This document shows positions 19,736 to 30,307 of a stretch of 64,000 bases of DNA, piece by piece. The stretch is from Magnetococcales bacterium. Its GTDB lineage: Bacteria > Pseudomonadota > Magnetococcia > Magnetococcales > Magnetaquicoccaceae. The DNA lies in assembly GCA_015231915.1 (NCBI GenBank), contig JADGAR010000014.1, positions 1 through 64,000 on the forward strand, given 5' to 3'. The position numbers and the translations under genes are program-made. The stretch's first letter is position 1. Each line of letters opens with the position of its first letter. Under the pieces are notes generated by a model, which was not told where the DNA came from, did no database searches, and was given only the letters and a program-made list of their open reading frames with translations.

Positions 19736-19987
19736 TCAGCCGAAGACCAGGCAGGGATTGCGCTGGGCGAGGAGCATCTTGTTCTCCAGTTCGCCGAGGA
19801 GCATTTCGGTCAACTCCTGGGCGATGCTGAGGTCCTGGATCCCCTCGAACAGACAATCGCCGATGAAGGGATGGTCGCTGCGACAAACGCTGTAGCCGTT
19901 GTCACCCAGTTGGATGTGGACCCGATTCTGCGCACCGTGGCACAGGCCGTGATCTTCCAGGTCCAGGGCATAATTTCCGATTCTCAT
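19736..19987 (-). CDS. small Cys-containing hypothetical protein
   Basis: 83-aa ORF 'MRIGNYALDLEDHGLCHGAQNRVHIQLGDNGYSVCRSDHPFIGDC...' directly upstream of a clear terminator. Confidence 0.6.
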   Translation of the reverse strand: MRIGNYALDLEDHGLCHGAQNRVHIQLGDNGYSVCRSDHPFIGDCLFEGIQDLSIAQELTEMLLGELENKMLLAQRNPCLVFG

Positions 19988-20105
19988 GGTCGTCTCCTTT
20001 CACTAATCGACGTTCATTCATATTGCAAGATCGTTTTAGTCTCTATGCCGGATTAGACCAACGCCAGCGCGCAAAAGTTCCCGCGCTCTTTTTTCAGCAG
20101 TTTTT

Positions 20106-20915
20106 TCAGAACCCGAGAATATCGCCCATCGAATAGAGACCCGGCTGCCTGCCACTCACCCACAGGGCGGCGCGCACTGCGCCCGAGGCGAAGGTCATGC
20201 GACTGGAGGCGCGATGGGTGATCTCCAACCGTTCTCCCTCGCCGGCAAACAAGGCGGTGTGATCTCCCACGATATCGCCGCCGCGCACGGTGGCAAAACC
20301 GATGGCGCGCGGGTCCCGGGCGCCGGTATGACCCTCACGGGCATACATCGCAACTTCCTGCAAGTTTCGTTCCAACGCATCAGCGATCGCCTTGCCCAGC
20401 CCCAAAGCCGTGCCGGAAGGGGCATCCACCTTGTGTCGATGGTGGGCCTCGATAATCTCCACGTCAAAATCATCCCCCAACGCCTTGGCAGCCAGGGCGG
20501 CAATCTTGAACATCAAATTGACACCCACGCTGAAATTGGGGGCAAAAACGATCGGAATCCCGACACTGGCCGCCTGGATCTTCCCCCGCCCGGCGGCATC
20601 CAACCCGGTGGTGCCGATCACCATGGGCGAACCCGCATCCCGCGCCAAATCCAAATGCACCATGGTGGCGGCAGGCGTGGTGAAATCGATCACCACCTGA
20701 CCCGCAACAAAGGCAACCGTGGGATCACGGGAAATCGCCACCCCCAACGGACCCACGCCAACCACATCGCCGGCGTCCTGCCCGATCCATGGCGAGTTGG
20801 GATGCTCGGTGGCCGCCACCAGCCTGGCCACCCCTCCATGCGCCTGCAAGGCCTGAATGAGCATGCGGCCCATGCGTCCGCACGCGCCGACAATGGCGAC
20901 GGGAATCTTGTCCAT
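20106..20915 (-). CDS. dapB: 4-hydroxy-tetrahydrodipicolinate reductase
   Basis: 'VAIVGACGRMGRMLIQAL', 'VVIDFTTPAATMVHL', 'EIIEAHHRHKVDAPSGTAL'. Confidence 0.95.
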   Translation of the reverse strand: MDKIPVAIVGACGRMGRMLIQALQAHGGVARLVAATEHPNSPWIGQDAGDVVGVGPLGVAISRDPTVAFVAGQVVIDFTTPAATMVHLDLARDAGSPMVIGTTGLDAAGRGKIQAASVGIPIVFAPNFSVGVNLMFKIAALAAKALGDDFDVEIIEAHHRHKVDAPSGTALGLGKAIADALERNLQEVAMYAREGHTGARDPRAIGFATVRGGDIVGDHTALFAGEGERLEITHRASSRMTFASGAVRAALWVSGRQPGLYSMGDILGF

Positions 20916-20936
20916 GAGAATGAATTCCTTGCGTAA

Positions 20937-22079
20937 TTACTTGGATGACATCTTGTCGAGGAAATCCTTCACCCGACCCAGGAACGAGTGCGATTCGGGC
21001 TGGGATTCCTGATTGGAAAGGGCCTCGAACTCCTGCAACAGCTCCTTCTGACGCTTGCTCAGGGTGACCGGAGTCTCCACACGCACCTCCACCACCAGAT
21101 CGCCGAACATCCCCGGACGATTCAGATGGGGCAACCCCTTGCCGCGCAACACCAGCCGCTTGCCGGTCTGCACCCCCGGCGGCACGGTGACGATGGCCCG
21201 TCCCACCAGGGTGGGAACCTCCAGCTTGCCACCCAAGGCGGCCTGCGGAAAGGTGATCGGGGCATGACACAGCAAGTCCGGCCCGAAGCGCTCGAAAATC
21301 GGATGGTGGGCGACATCGATGATGATGTACAGATCCCCCGCCGGCCCCCCCTGGGGACCCGCGCCCCCCTCCCCGCTCAAACGGATGCGGGTGCCGGTCT
21401 CCACCCCGGGCGGGATCTTGACCGTCAGGGTCTTTTCGGAACGGATGCGCCCCTGACCCTGGCACTCGGAACAGGGATTGCGGATGATACGACCCTGCCC
21501 GCGACAGGTGGGACAGGGCCGTGAAATGGAAAAGAACCCCTGCTGACTGCGAATCTGCCCGGAACCGCCGCAGGAGGTGCAATTCTCCGGGCCGCTGCCC
21601 GGCTTGGCGCCGCTGCCGCGACAGGAGTCGCACCGCTCGATGGCCGGGATGCGGATGCGCTCCGTGGCGCCATTCATGACGGTCTCCAGGGAGACGGACA
21701 TGTCGTAGCGAAAATCCTCGCCCTTCTGGGGCCCGCCCCGGCTGGCACGGCCCCCGCCGAAGATGTCGCCGAAAAACTCCTCGAAGATGTCCCCGAAGCC
21801 GCCGCCAAACCCGGACGGATCGCCGGAAAAACCGCCGCCGCCACCGCCGGCCTGCTGATTCAGGCCGGCATGGCCGAACTGGTCGTAGATGGCCCGCTTC
21901 TTCTGGTCCTTGAGCACCTCGTATGCCGCGTTGATCTCCTTGAATTTGGCCTCGGCGGTCTTGTCGCCCGGATTGCGATCCGGGTGGAGCTGCATGGCCA
22001 GCTTGCGGTAGGCCTGCTTGATGTCGGCGTCCGAGGCGCTGCGCGGGACGCCGAGGGTTTCGTATAAATCGTTGGCCAT
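20937..22079 (-). CDS. dnaJ: molecular chaperone DnaJ
   Basis: J-domain with HPD ('[10 protein letters not shown]'), G/F region, four CxxCxGxG repeats; TAATG coupling to dnaK. Confidence 0.97.
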   Translation of the reverse strand: MANDLYETLGVPRSASDADIKQAYRKLAMQLHPDRNPGDKTAEAKFKEINAAYEVLKDQKKRAIYDQFGHAGLNQQAGGGGGGFSGDPSGFGGGFGDIFEEFFGDIFGGGRASRGGPQKGEDFRYDMSVSLETVMNGATERIRIPAIERCDSCRGSGAKPGSGPENCTSCGGSGQIRSQQGFFSISRPCPTCRGQGRIIRNPCSECQGQGRIRSEKTLTVKIPPGVETGTRIRLSGEGGAGPQGGPAGDLYIIIDVAHHPIFERFGPDLLCHAPITFPQAALGGKLEVPTLVGRAIVTVPPGVQTGKRLVLRGKGLPHLNRPGMFGDLVVEVRVETPVTLSKRQKELLQEFEALSNQESQPESHSFLGRVKDFLDKMSSK

Positions 22080-24022
22080 TATTTGCCTTTATCCGTATGA
22101 ACTTCCTCGTAATCGGCCTCGACCACATCCTCCGGCTTGTGGAAACCGGATTGGGGATTGCCGCCAGGCCCCCCGCCAGTACCGGCGCCGGCGCCAAAAT
22201 CCGGACCACCCGGTCCCGCCTGATCCTTGTAAACCGCCTCGCCCAGCTTGAGGGAGGCCTCCATCAAGGCCTGGGTCTTCTGTTCGATCGCCTCGGCATC
22301 CTCGCCGTTCAGGACCTCCTTCAACGCGGTCATGGCGCTCTCGATGGCCTGTTTGGTGGCGGCATCGATCTTGTCACCATGCTCCTTGAGGCTCTTTTCG
22401 GTGGAGTAGACCAAAGAGTCGCCGTGATTGCGCGCATCGATCAGACGACGCTTCTTGGCGTCATCGCTGGCATGGGCCTCGGCGTCGCGGACCATCTTGT
22501 CGATTTCGGCCTGGCTCAGACCGCCGGAGGCCTGGATCTTGATGGACTGCTCCCGACCGGTCCCCTTGTCCCTGGCGGAGACATGCACCAGACCGTTGGC
22601 GTCGATGTCGAAGGTGACCTCGATCTGGGGGATGCCGCGCGGGGCAGGAGGAATGCCCACCAGGTCGAACTGACCGAGCAGCTTGTTGTCGGAAAACATC
22701 TCCCGCTCGCCCTGGGCGACGCGAATGGTGACGGCAGACTGGCTGTCCGTGGCGGTGGAAAAGACCTGGGACTTCTTGGTGGGGACGGTGGTGTTCTTGT
22801 CGATCAGCTTGGTGAAGACCCCGCCGAGGGTTTCGATCCCCAGGGAGAGCGGGGTGACATCCAGCAGCAGGACATCCTTGACCTCACCCTTGAGCACGCC
22901 CCCCTGAATGGAAGCGCCAATGGCCACCACCTCGTCGGGATTGACCCCCTTGTGGGGATCCTTGCCGAAAAATTCCGCGACCAGGCTCTGCACCTTGGGC
23001 ATCCGGGTCATGCCGCCGACCAGAATGACCTCATGCACCTCGCGGGTGGAGATGCCGGCGTCACGCAAGGCGGTGCGGCAGGGTTCCAGGGTGCGTTGCA
23101 GCAGATCATCGACCAAAGACTCCAGCTTGGCGCGGGAGAGGGTGATGTTGAGATGCTTGGGACCACTGGCGTCGGCGGTGATGAAGGGGAGGTTGACATC
23201 GGTCTGGACGCTGTTGGACAGCTCGATCTTGGCCTTTTCCGCCGCCTCCTTGAGGCGCTGGAGGGCCATGTTGTCCTGACGCAGATTGATGCCGGTCTCC
23301 TTCTGGAAGGTGTCGGCCAGGTACTGGATGATGGCATAGTCGAAATCCTCGCCGCCGAGGAAGGTGTCGCCGTTGGTGGACTTCACCTCGAAGACGCCGT
23401 CGCCGATGTCGAGGATGGAGATGTCGAAGGTGCCGCCGCCCAGGTCGTAAACAGCGATGGTCTGGTTGCCCTTCTTGTCCAGGCCGTAGGCGAGGGCTGC
23501 GGCGGTGGGTTCGTTGATGATGCGCAGGACGTTGAGTCCGGCGATGCGACCCGCGTCCTTGGTGGCCTGACGCTGGGCGTCGTTGAAGTAGGCCGGGACG
23601 GTGATGACGGCATCGGTGACCTTTTCGCCCAGATAATCCTCGGCGGTCTGTTTCATCTTCTGGAGAATCATGGCCGAGACTTCGGAAGGGCTGGTCTTCT
23701 TGTCGGCGCAACGCACCCAGGCGTCGCCGTTGTCGGCCTTGATGATCTCATAGGGGACGAGCTTCTTGTCCCGCTGGGTCATGGGATCGTCGAAACGGCG
23801 ACCAATGAGCCGCTTGATGGCAAAAAGCGTGTTCTTGGGATTGGTGACCGCCTGCCGCTTGGCCGCCTGACCGACCAGACGCTCGTTGCTGGAGGTGAAG
23901 GCAACCATGGAAGGGGTGGTGCGGCTCCCTTCGCTGTTTTCGATCACCTTGGGGTCCCCGCTCTCCATGATGGCCACGCAGGAGTTGGTGGTGCCCAGAT
24001 CAATACCGATGACTTTGCCCAT
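22079..24022 (-). CDS. dnaK: molecular chaperone DnaK (Hsp70)
   Basis: '[20 protein letters not shown]', '[23 protein letters not shown]', Gly-rich C-terminus ending '...[13 protein letters not shown]'. Confidence 0.98.
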   Translation of the reverse strand: MGKVIGIDLGTTNSCVAIMESGDPKVIENSEGSRTTPSMVAFTSSNERLVGQAAKRQAVTNPKNTLFAIKRLIGRRFDDPMTQRDKKLVPYEIIKADNGDAWVRCADKKTSPSEVSAMILQKMKQTAEDYLGEKVTDAVITVPAYFNDAQRQATKDAGRIAGLNVLRIINEPTAAALAYGLDKKGNQTIAVYDLGGGTFDISILDIGDGVFEVKSTNGDTFLGGEDFDYAIIQYLADTFQKETGINLRQDNMALQRLKEAAEKAKIELSNSVQTDVNLPFITADASGPKHLNITLSRAKLESLVDDLLQRTLEPCRTALRDAGISTREVHEVILVGGMTRMPKVQSLVAEFFGKDPHKGVNPDEVVAIGASIQGGVLKGEVKDVLLLDVTPLSLGIETLGGVFTKLIDKNTTVPTKKSQVFSTATDSQSAVTIRVAQGEREMFSDNKLLGQFDLVGIPPAPRGIPQIEVTFDIDANGLVHVSARDKGTGREQSIKIQASGGLSQAEIDKMVRDAEAHASDDAKKRRLIDARNHGDSLVYSTEKSLKEHGDKIDAATKQAIESAMTALKEVLNGEDAEAIEQKTQALMEASLKLGEAVYKDQAGPGGPDFGAGAGTGGGPGGNPQSGFHKPEDVVEADYEEVHTDKGK

Positions 24023-24078
24023 GATATAATTCCCTCGAGTGCATGCCTGAAATTGGGATGAATCCTTGTAACGGGCTA

Positions 24079-24108
24079 GATATGGACATCCGTTCCCGGC
24101 TTGTCAAG
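24079..24108 (-). promoter_or_regulatory. candidate sigma-32 (RpoH)-like promoter upstream of dnaK
   Basis: Minus strand CTTGAC - 18 bp - CATATCTAG, resembling alphaproteobacterial heat-shock consensus; -35 overlaps the grpE stop. Confidence 0.45.
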
Positions 24109-24742
24109 AGTCCGGCGGGGAAGAATTCTCCACTTCGGCAGGCTGCAAAGAGACGCCGACCATCGAGGGACGCAGGAGCCGATTGTTGAGAAGATAGCCG
24201 GACTGCAACTCCCGCACCACGGTACCGGGAGGGACCGAGCCGTCCTCCACCTGCATCACGGCCTGATGGAGGTTGGGATCGAACGGGGCGGACAGGGCCT
24301 GGATGCGGGTGACCCCGTGGCGTTTGAAGGTGTTGTCCAGTCCGGTGGCCACCATGCGCACGCCATCGGTAATGGCGGTGATGGCGGGGTCGTCGCCGGC
24401 GGGTACGGCGGCCAGGGCGCGTTCCAGGTTGTCGGCAATTTGCAGAAGATCCTTGGCAAAGGCCTCGACGGCATACTGCCTGGCGTTTTGCATCTCCCGG
24501 TCGGTGCGCTGGCGCAGATTGCGCATGTCGGCCACGGCGCGCAGATAATCGTTGCGGTACTCCTCGGCCTTGGCCTGGGCCTGGATGAGCATTTCCATGG
24601 GCGAAAGATACCCTTCCCGGCTGGCGTCATCATCCGCAGGGGTCTGGCCGGCATCATCCCCGGCGGTGTTGTCGGTGAATTCCTCGTCGCCGGACAGTTC
24701 CTCGACGGATTCCACGGGGGGTTCTGGGGATTTCTTGGACAT
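24104..24742 (-). CDS. grpE: nucleotide exchange factor GrpE
   Basis: 'YRNDYLRAVADMRNLRQRTDREMQNARQYAVEAFAKDLLQIADNLERAL', 'GSVPPGTVVRELQSGYLLNNRLLRPSMVGVS'. Confidence 0.95.
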   Translation of the reverse strand: MSKKSPEPPVESVEELSGDEEFTDNTAGDDAGQTPADDDASREGYLSPMEMLIQAQAKAEEYRNDYLRAVADMRNLRQRTDREMQNARQYAVEAFAKDLLQIADNLERALAAVPAGDDPAITAITDGVRMVATGLDNTFKRHGVTRIQALSAPFDPNLHQAVMQVEDGSVPPGTVVRELQSGYLLNNRLLRPSMVGVSLQPAEVENSSPPDS

Positions 24743-24777
24743 GAGTCGATCTCGATGCGGTTTGAATGAAGGGAACG

Positions 24778-25833
24778 TCACAATGGGGTTTCGGCATCGG
24801 CAAGACGGGCGCTGAGGACCTTGGCCGTGAATTCGACCAGCGGGATGACGTGGGCGTAATCGAGGCGGGTAGGCCCCAGGACGCCGATGGCCCCCGGACT
24901 GGTGCTGGCAGGACCGGTGAAACTGGAGGCCACCACGGCACAGCCGTCCCCCAGGGCCGCGCCGGCGCCGATGAACAGACGCACGCCCGGGGTCTCCAGG
25001 CAAAGATCGAGCAGCCTCGACAGGCGGCGTTTTTCCTCGATGAGGAGCATGGCCTCATGGGTGCGGCGCAGAACCAGGGCCGTGGCATGCTCGGTTCCGA
25101 AGGCGGGGAGCAGGTGCATGCGACCGTTGACGATCAACTCCTCGCCGGGGGTGCCGAAGACCGGCGCGGCCAGGAGATTGCCGCACAGCAACCGCAGGTC
25201 CCGTTCGCCCTGATCGACGGCCATGCGCAAGCGCTGCCTGGCCTCGAGGGGGGTGACTCCGTCCACCAGCCGGCTCAGGGTGACGCCATGGTGGTCGAGG
25301 TCGGTCTGGCTCAAGGCCCCTTCCATGTCGAAAATGCGCGAATCGATGCGCCCGGTGACGGCCACCAGCAGGGCCATGATACGGGTGGTTCCGGCGCGGG
25401 TGCGGTCGAGACGGATGAAACGGATGCCGCGCAAGGTGACGCCGCCCAGCCCCAGGGGGCGCACCAGGGAGGCGTTGGCGCACAGGGCCGCGACCACCCG
25501 ACCGGCCTCGACGAGCATGCGATCCGGATCCGGACGGCCCGCCTCGCAGGCGGCGAGGATGCTTTCCCGCTCCTGGGGCGCGAGGGAAGAGACCCGCGCC
25601 AGGGCATCCACGTAGACCCGCAACCCCTCCTCGGTGGGCGCCCGACCGGAGGAGTGGTGAACGCGATGCAGAAGGCCGAGCTCCTCCAGTTCCGCCATGG
25701 CATGACGGATACTGGCGGCAGAAAGGTCCATGCGGAACCGTTGACGCAGGGAGAGGGAACCGACGGGTTCGCCGCTGGCGATGTAGGACTCGACCACCTT
25801 CTTGAGGATGTCGCTTTGACGAGGCGTCAACAT
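24778..25833 (-). CDS. hrcA: heat-inducible transcription repressor HrcA
   Basis: 'LTPRQSDILKKVVESYIASGEPVGSLSLRQRFRMDLSAASIRHAMAELEELGLL'; first gene of hrcA-grpE-dnaK-dnaJ. Confidence 0.95.
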   Translation of the reverse strand: MLTPRQSDILKKVVESYIASGEPVGSLSLRQRFRMDLSAASIRHAMAELEELGLLHRVHHSSGRAPTEEGLRVYVDALARVSSLAPQERESILAACEAGRPDPDRMLVEAGRVVAALCANASLVRPLGLGGVTLRGIRFIRLDRTRAGTTRIMALLVAVTGRIDSRIFDMEGALSQTDLDHHGVTLSRLVDGVTPLEARQRLRMAVDQGERDLRLLCGNLLAAPVFGTPGEELIVNGRMHLLPAFGTEHATALVLRRTHEAMLLIEEKRRLSRLLDLCLETPGVRLFIGAGAALGDGCAVVASSFTGPASTSPGAIGVLGPTRLDYAHVIPLVEFTAKVLSARLADAETPL

Positions 25834-26033
25834 GGGGCAAGCAGTCGTCCCGGAATGGCCATGGATCTAATGAAAGCATGCGACAATACCCCGACTCCGT
25901 CCCTTTTGTCAATCGCTTTGCGTGCGCTTCTGGAGACAAAAAGTGTTGACAGACAACAGGGACATGGTTTAACCATATGTAGTGGCAGATCGAGAATTCA
26001 CGTTCAAACCTTTAGACAATGGAACTATTCGAC

Positions 26034-26663
26034 ATGAAACTGATGCAACGCTCCAACCTGACCCTTCTGGTCGCTTCCGGACTGCTCGCGGTGGGATTGT
26101 CCGCTTGCGTCACCACCCCATTGAGCCAGTGTGTCGATCCCTACCACGATCGTCACCATCTGTGCGGCCAGGCGCAGGCCCCGGCTCCCAAGCCGGTCGC
26201 CGAAGTGACGAGATCGGTTCAGCCGCCGCCCCCCGCCGCGCCGATGGACTCCGACGGAGACGGCGTGACCGACGACAAGGACAAGTGCCCCGGCACCCCG
26301 AAGGGCGCCAAGGTGAATCACCTGGGCTGCTGGGTGTTGGAGAATCTGCATTTCAATGTCAACAAGTACGACATCGCCGCCAAGTCCTTCCCGATGCTCA
26401 ACGAAGTGGTGAAGGTCATGCAGGCCAATCCGGACGTGCGCATCGAGGTCCAGGGCCACACGGACAGCACCGGCTCGAAGGCGCTCAACGACAAGCTTTC
26501 GAAGAACCGCGCCAATGCGGTGATGAAGTATCTCGCCAGCCATGGCGTGGCGGCCAACCGCATGACGGCCCAGGGTTATGCCGACACCCAGCCCATCGCC
26601 TCCAACGCGGACCCGAACGGTCGGGCGCAGAATCGCCGCGTGGAGTTGAAGCCCAACCGTTGA
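26034..26663 (+). CDS. OmpA-family lipoprotein with thrombospondin type 3-like Ca-binding segment
   Basis: Lipobox 'VGLSAC'; 'DSDGDGVTDDKDKCPGTPKGAKV'; OmpA-like 'VRIEVQGHTDSTGSKALNDKLSKNRANAV'; alternative start at 26019. Confidence 0.88.
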   Translation: MKLMQRSNLTLLVASGLLAVGLSACVTTPLSQCVDPYHDRHHLCGQAQAPAPKPVAEVTRSVQPPPPAAPMDSDGDGVTDDKDKCPGTPKGAKVNHLGCWVLENLHFNVNKYDIAAKSFPMLNEVVKVMQANPDVRIEVQGHTDSTGSKALNDKLSKNRANAVMKYLASHGVAANRMTAQGYADTQPIASNADPNGRAQNRRVELKPNR

Positions 26664-26667
26664 TCGG

Positions 26668-27999
26668 TTGATGCCTGTGGCATCCGGCCAGAGCGGTGGC
26701 ACTCCCTCTGCTCTGGCCGGCCTTCCCCTGGCCGACCGGATGCGGCCCGTCTCCCTGGAGGAGTTGCTGGGCCAGGTTCATCTGGTGGGGCCGGGGCGTC
26801 TGCTGACCGAGGCGCTGGCGGCGCAACGCCTGCCATCGATGATCCTGTGGGGACCGCCGGGCTGCGGCAAGACCACCATCGCGCGCCTGGTGGCGGGGAT
26901 GACCCATCTCCCGTTTGTCTCCCTGTCGGCGGTGTTCTCCGGGGTCAAGGAGGTGCGCGCCGTGGTGGAGCGTGCCCGGATGGTGACGGGCACGATCCTG
27001 TTCATGGACGAAATCCACCGTTTCAACAAGGCGCAACAGGACGCCTTTTTGCCATTCGTGGAGGACGGCACCATCACCCTGATGGGGGCCACCACGGAAA
27101 ATCCCTCGTTCGAGATCAATCAGGCCTTGTTGTCCCGTTGCCGGGTGGTGGTGCTGAATCCCCTGGGCGAAGCGGAGCTTCTGCATTTGCTGCACCGCGC
27201 GGTGGCGGACGGGGAGCGGGGTTATGGCAACCTGCAACTGCGTTTCGCGGCTGAGGTGTTGCCGCGCATTGCCCGGGAGGCAGCCGGGGATGGCCGTTAT
27301 GCCCTCAATCTGCTGGAGACCCTGGTGACGGTGAGCCGGGTGGCCAAGCGCCCCCGTGAGTTGACCCTGGAGGATCTTGCCGCCGGTTTGCAGCGGCGTG
27401 CCGCCGTGTACGACCGGGCCGGCGAAGCGCATTACAATCTCATTTCCGCCTTGCATAAATCCTTGCGCGGTTCGGACGCGGACGCCTCCCTGTATTGGCT
27501 GGCGCGCATGCTGGCCGGCGGGGAGGACGGATTGTACGTGGCGCGGCGGCTGGTACGCTTTGCCAGCGAGGACATCGGCAACGCCGATCCGCAGGCGTTG
27601 GCGGTGGCCCTGCATGCCAGGGACGCCTGGCATTTTCTCGGCGCCCCGGAGGGGGAACTGGCGTTGGCGCAGGCGGTGATCTATCTGGCCACCGCGCCGA
27701 AGAGCAATTCGGTCTATCTCGCCTGGGAGGCCGCCCTGGCCACGGCCAAGGCCACCGGCCATCTGATGCCCCCCCTGCACATCCGCAACGCCCCGACCCG
27801 CCTGATGAAAGAGTTGGGCTACGGCGCCAACTACCGCTATCCCCACGACCACGAAAACGCCTACGTGGCCGAGGAGTATTTTCCCGACGCCTTGCGCGGC
27901 CAATCCTTTTATCAACCCGTCGAACGGGGTTTCGAGCGGGAGATCGGCAAGCGACTGGCCTTCTGGAAACGGCTGAAGGCGCGGGAAAAGCCGGATTGA
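26668..27999 (+). CDS. rarA: replication-associated recombination AAA ATPase RarA (MgsA)
   Basis: 'LADRMRPVSLEELLGQVHLVGPG', Walker A 'GPPGCGKTTIARL', 'FMDEIHRFNKAQQDAFLPFVEDGTITLMGATTENPSFE'. Confidence 0.95.
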   Translation: MMPVASGQSGGTPSALAGLPLADRMRPVSLEELLGQVHLVGPGRLLTEALAAQRLPSMILWGPPGCGKTTIARLVAGMTHLPFVSLSAVFSGVKEVRAVVERARMVTGTILFMDEIHRFNKAQQDAFLPFVEDGTITLMGATTENPSFEINQALLSRCRVVVLNPLGEAELLHLLHRAVADGERGYGNLQLRFAAEVLPRIAREAAGDGRYALNLLETLVTVSRVAKRPRELTLEDLAAGLQRRAAVYDRAGEAHYNLISALHKSLRGSDADASLYWLARMLAGGEDGLYVARRLVRFASEDIGNADPQALAVALHARDAWHFLGAPEGELALAQAVIYLATAPKSNSVYLAWEAALATAKATGHLMPPLHIRNAPTRLMKELGYGANYRYPHDHENAYVAEEYFPDALRGQSFYQPVERGFEREIGKRLAFWKRLKAREKPD

Positions 28000-28076
28000 C
28001 CACCCAAACGGTTGCTGCCGGCCTCTCCATGCTTCCCCTGCAACCCACCATGATCCAAGACAGGAAACCGTACACA

Positions 28077-28868
28077 ATGAAACAAAACCAGAGACCGATT
28101 TCTTTTGTGTTTGCAGCAACCGATCATGGTGGGTTGCTGGTCAGCCGATACGACTATCGCGTGACCCATGCAGGTACGTTTGGGGTAGGCCATCAGCTCT
28201 TGACGACCTCATCGTTCGATCCGCTTGAAGTGGATATCGCACTGCAACTGCTGGAAAGCCGCCGGCATCATTGCGGAGATGGGGTGTTCGCCCTGGATTG
28301 CGGCGCCAATATTGGCGTCCATACCATCGAATGGGCCAAACGCATGTCCGGTTGGGGAAGCGTCTGGGGCATTGAAGCGCAAGAGAGAATCTTTTACGCA
28401 TTGGCCGGCAATATCACCATCAACAATTGCTTCAATGCCAGAGCGATCTGGGCTGCGGTCGGCGCCAGGAAAGGGGTGATCGGGGTGCCACAGATGAATT
28501 ATTGCGAACCCGCCAGTTTTGGCAGTCTGGAACTGCGGCAAAATGCCACACCAGGGTTTACCGGGCAGCATGTGGACCATTCCGCCAATCTGCATCAAAC
28601 GGAAATGATTGCAATCGATGATTTCAGCCTGACAAGAATTGATTTAATAAAAATAGATATCGAAGGCATGGAACTGGAAGCGCTTGACGGAGCGGAAAGA
28701 ACCATCACCGGACACAAGCCGATTTTAATGATAGAAAAGATAAAAACAAATGAAAAAGATTTGAAAGAATGGGTCGAACAGCGTGGCTACACCCTGTTTC
28801 CCGTTGGGCTGAACATCGTGGCTGTCCACCAATCCGATCCGGTGTTGTCCGATATCCGGCTCGTTTGA
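28077..28868 (+). CDS. FkbM-family methyltransferase
   Basis: 'FALDCGANIGVHTIEWAKRM', 'IDLIKIDIEGMELEALDGAERTI'. Confidence 0.85.
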   Translation: MKQNQRPISFVFAATDHGGLLVSRYDYRVTHAGTFGVGHQLLTTSSFDPLEVDIALQLLESRRHHCGDGVFALDCGANIGVHTIEWAKRMSGWGSVWGIEAQERIFYALAGNITINNCFNARAIWAAVGARKGVIGVPQMNYCEPASFGSLELRQNATPGFTGQHVDHSANLHQTEMIAIDDFSLTRIDLIKIDIEGMELEALDGAERTITGHKPILMIEKIKTNEKDLKEWVEQRGYTLFPVGLNIVAVHQSDPVLSDIRLV

Positions 28869-28899
28869 TCCTCATCCCGGATTTTGCGGCGCGGGGCAA

Positions 28900-29181
28900 T
28901 CATGGCGCTTGGGTGGCGATCCAGCTCTTAAGGACATCATCCATGCGCGTTTGCCACCCCGGCCCCGTGGCGCGGAAAAAGGCCACCACCTCCGGGGAGT
29001 ATCTGACAGACAGCAATACCTTGCTGGAGGCTGTCGCTGGACGCCCCCTGCGCAATGATCGCATCTCGGCAATCTCGGCCCCGGACGGCTCGTAGGTGTC
29101 CGGGTCGTTCGCGATGCCAACGGCAATCATAGCATCCTCTTCAGGCGTCGGAATCTGCAAAGAAACTCTGCGATTGGACAT
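28900..29181 (-). CDS. brnA: BrnA-family antitoxin
   Basis: 'GRPATASSKVLLSVRYSPEVVAFFRATGPGWQTRMDDVLKSWI', overlapping the 3' end of a BrnT-like gene. Confidence 0.85.
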   Translation of the reverse strand: MSNRRVSLQIPTPEEDAMIAVGIANDPDTYEPSGAEIAEMRSLRRGRPATASSKVLLSVRYSPEVVAFFRATGPGWQTRMDDVLKSWIATQAP

Positions 29182-29446
29182 AAGCTTTCACCTCTCGGCT
29201 GTTGGCCTTGCGCAAACTGATGATCCTGCGGACATCGCCCCGATCCACGAATACGACGCAATACAAACGATCCTCAAGCGGTGCATAGCCGATCATGCGT
29301 TCTTCACCATAGTCGCTCCGTTGATCGGGACTGGCAACCGCCAAAACCCAGTCCAGCCTCTCTGCAATGGCAAGAGAAACGCCGTGCTTCTCCTGGTTGA
29401 CGGAATTTTTGACAGGATCGAAGTCCATTTTTACGGGATTGATCAT
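29141..29446 (-). CDS. brnT: BrnT-family toxin
   Basis: 'MDFDPVKNSVNQEKHGVSLAIAERL', 'YGEERMIGYAPLEDRLYCVVFVDRGDVRRIISLRKANSREVKAY'. Confidence 0.88.
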   Translation of the reverse strand: MINPVKMDFDPVKNSVNQEKHGVSLAIAERLDWVLAVASPDQRSDYGEERMIGYAPLEDRLYCVVFVDRGDVRRIISLRKANSREVKAYVQSQSFFADSDA

Positions 29447-29508
29447 AGCCACAAAAAATCGACAATGCAAGATTTTTCCTTGACATCCAGGGCAATTCCT
29501 GTACCAAG

Positions 29509-30306
29509 CTACTGCGCTTGCGTGGCCTGGACCGGCCCCTCCCGATACTCCCCCTCCAGATCGGTCAACACCTCGAACCCGGTGCGGGTGACCAGAATCG
29601 TGTGCTCGAACTGGGCGGAAAACGAATGATCGCGCGTCACCACGGTCCACTTGTCCGGCAACAGCCGGATCTCGGGACGGCCAAGATTGATCATCGGCTC
29701 GATGGTGAAGATCATCCCAGGCTCCAGCCGCGCGCCGGTGCCGGGCACACCGTAATGCAACACCGCCGGCTCCTCGTGAAAATCCCGGCCAATGCCATGG
29801 CCGCAATACTCCCGCACCACACTGCAACCATTCCTTTTCGCTACCGCCTCGATGGCAGCGCCGATGTCGCCGAAAAAGCCCCCCGGCCTCACCACCCGAA
29901 TCCCGGCATCCAGACACTTCTTGGCCACCTCGGTGATTTTCACCCCCTTCGGCGAGGGAAGCCCCACGTGAAAGGTCTTGTTGGTGTCCCCGTGAAATCC
30001 GTTCAGGAAGGTGGTGATGTCCACGTTGACGATGTCCCCGGCATTCAACACCCGCGGGCCAGGGATCCCGTGACATACCTGCTGGTTGACCGACGTGCAG
30101 ATCGATTTGGGAAAACCACGATAATTCAATGGCGAAGGAATGGCATGATGCTGTAAAATATACTCGTGGCAGATGTCGTTGAGCTGCTGCGTGGTCACCC
30201 CGGGACGGATGTGCTCCCGGATCATCTGCAAGGTCTGCGCGGCCAAGGCACAGGTGGCACGCATCATCCCGATCTCGTCGGCGTTTTTGATCCTGATCCC
30301 TGGCAT
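29509..30306 (-). CDS. map: type I methionine aminopeptidase
   Basis: 'ICTSVNQQVCHGIPGPRVLNAGDIVNVDITTFLNGFHGDTNKTF', 'GHGIGRDFHEEPAVLHYG', 'GMIFTIEPMINLG'. Confidence 0.96.
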   Translation of the reverse strand: MPGIRIKNADEIGMMRATCALAAQTLQMIREHIRPGVTTQQLNDICHEYILQHHAIPSPLNYRGFPKSICTSVNQQVCHGIPGPRVLNAGDIVNVDITTFLNGFHGDTNKTFHVGLPSPKGVKITEVAKKCLDAGIRVVRPGGFFGDIGAAIEAVAKRNGCSVVREYCGHGIGRDFHEEPAVLHYGVPGTGARLEPGMIFTIEPMINLGRPEIRLLPDKWTVVTRDHSFSAQFEHTILVTRTGFEVLTDLEGEYREGPVQATQAQ

Positions 30307-30307
30307 G

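Noticed and set aside
20080-20105. Plus-oriented hairpin AGCGCG-N10-CGCGCT followed by T-rich tract
   Set aside because: Short stem and no plus-strand gene upstream; too weak to call a terminator.
22097-24061. 654-aa plus-strand ORF antisense to dnaK
   Set aside because: Classic antisense open frame of dnaK; no independent evidence of expression.
25946-25976. TTGACA box upstream of the OmpA-family lipoprotein
   Set aside because: -35 is perfect but the -10 at 17-18 bp spacing (ttaacc/taacca) is poor; left unlisted.
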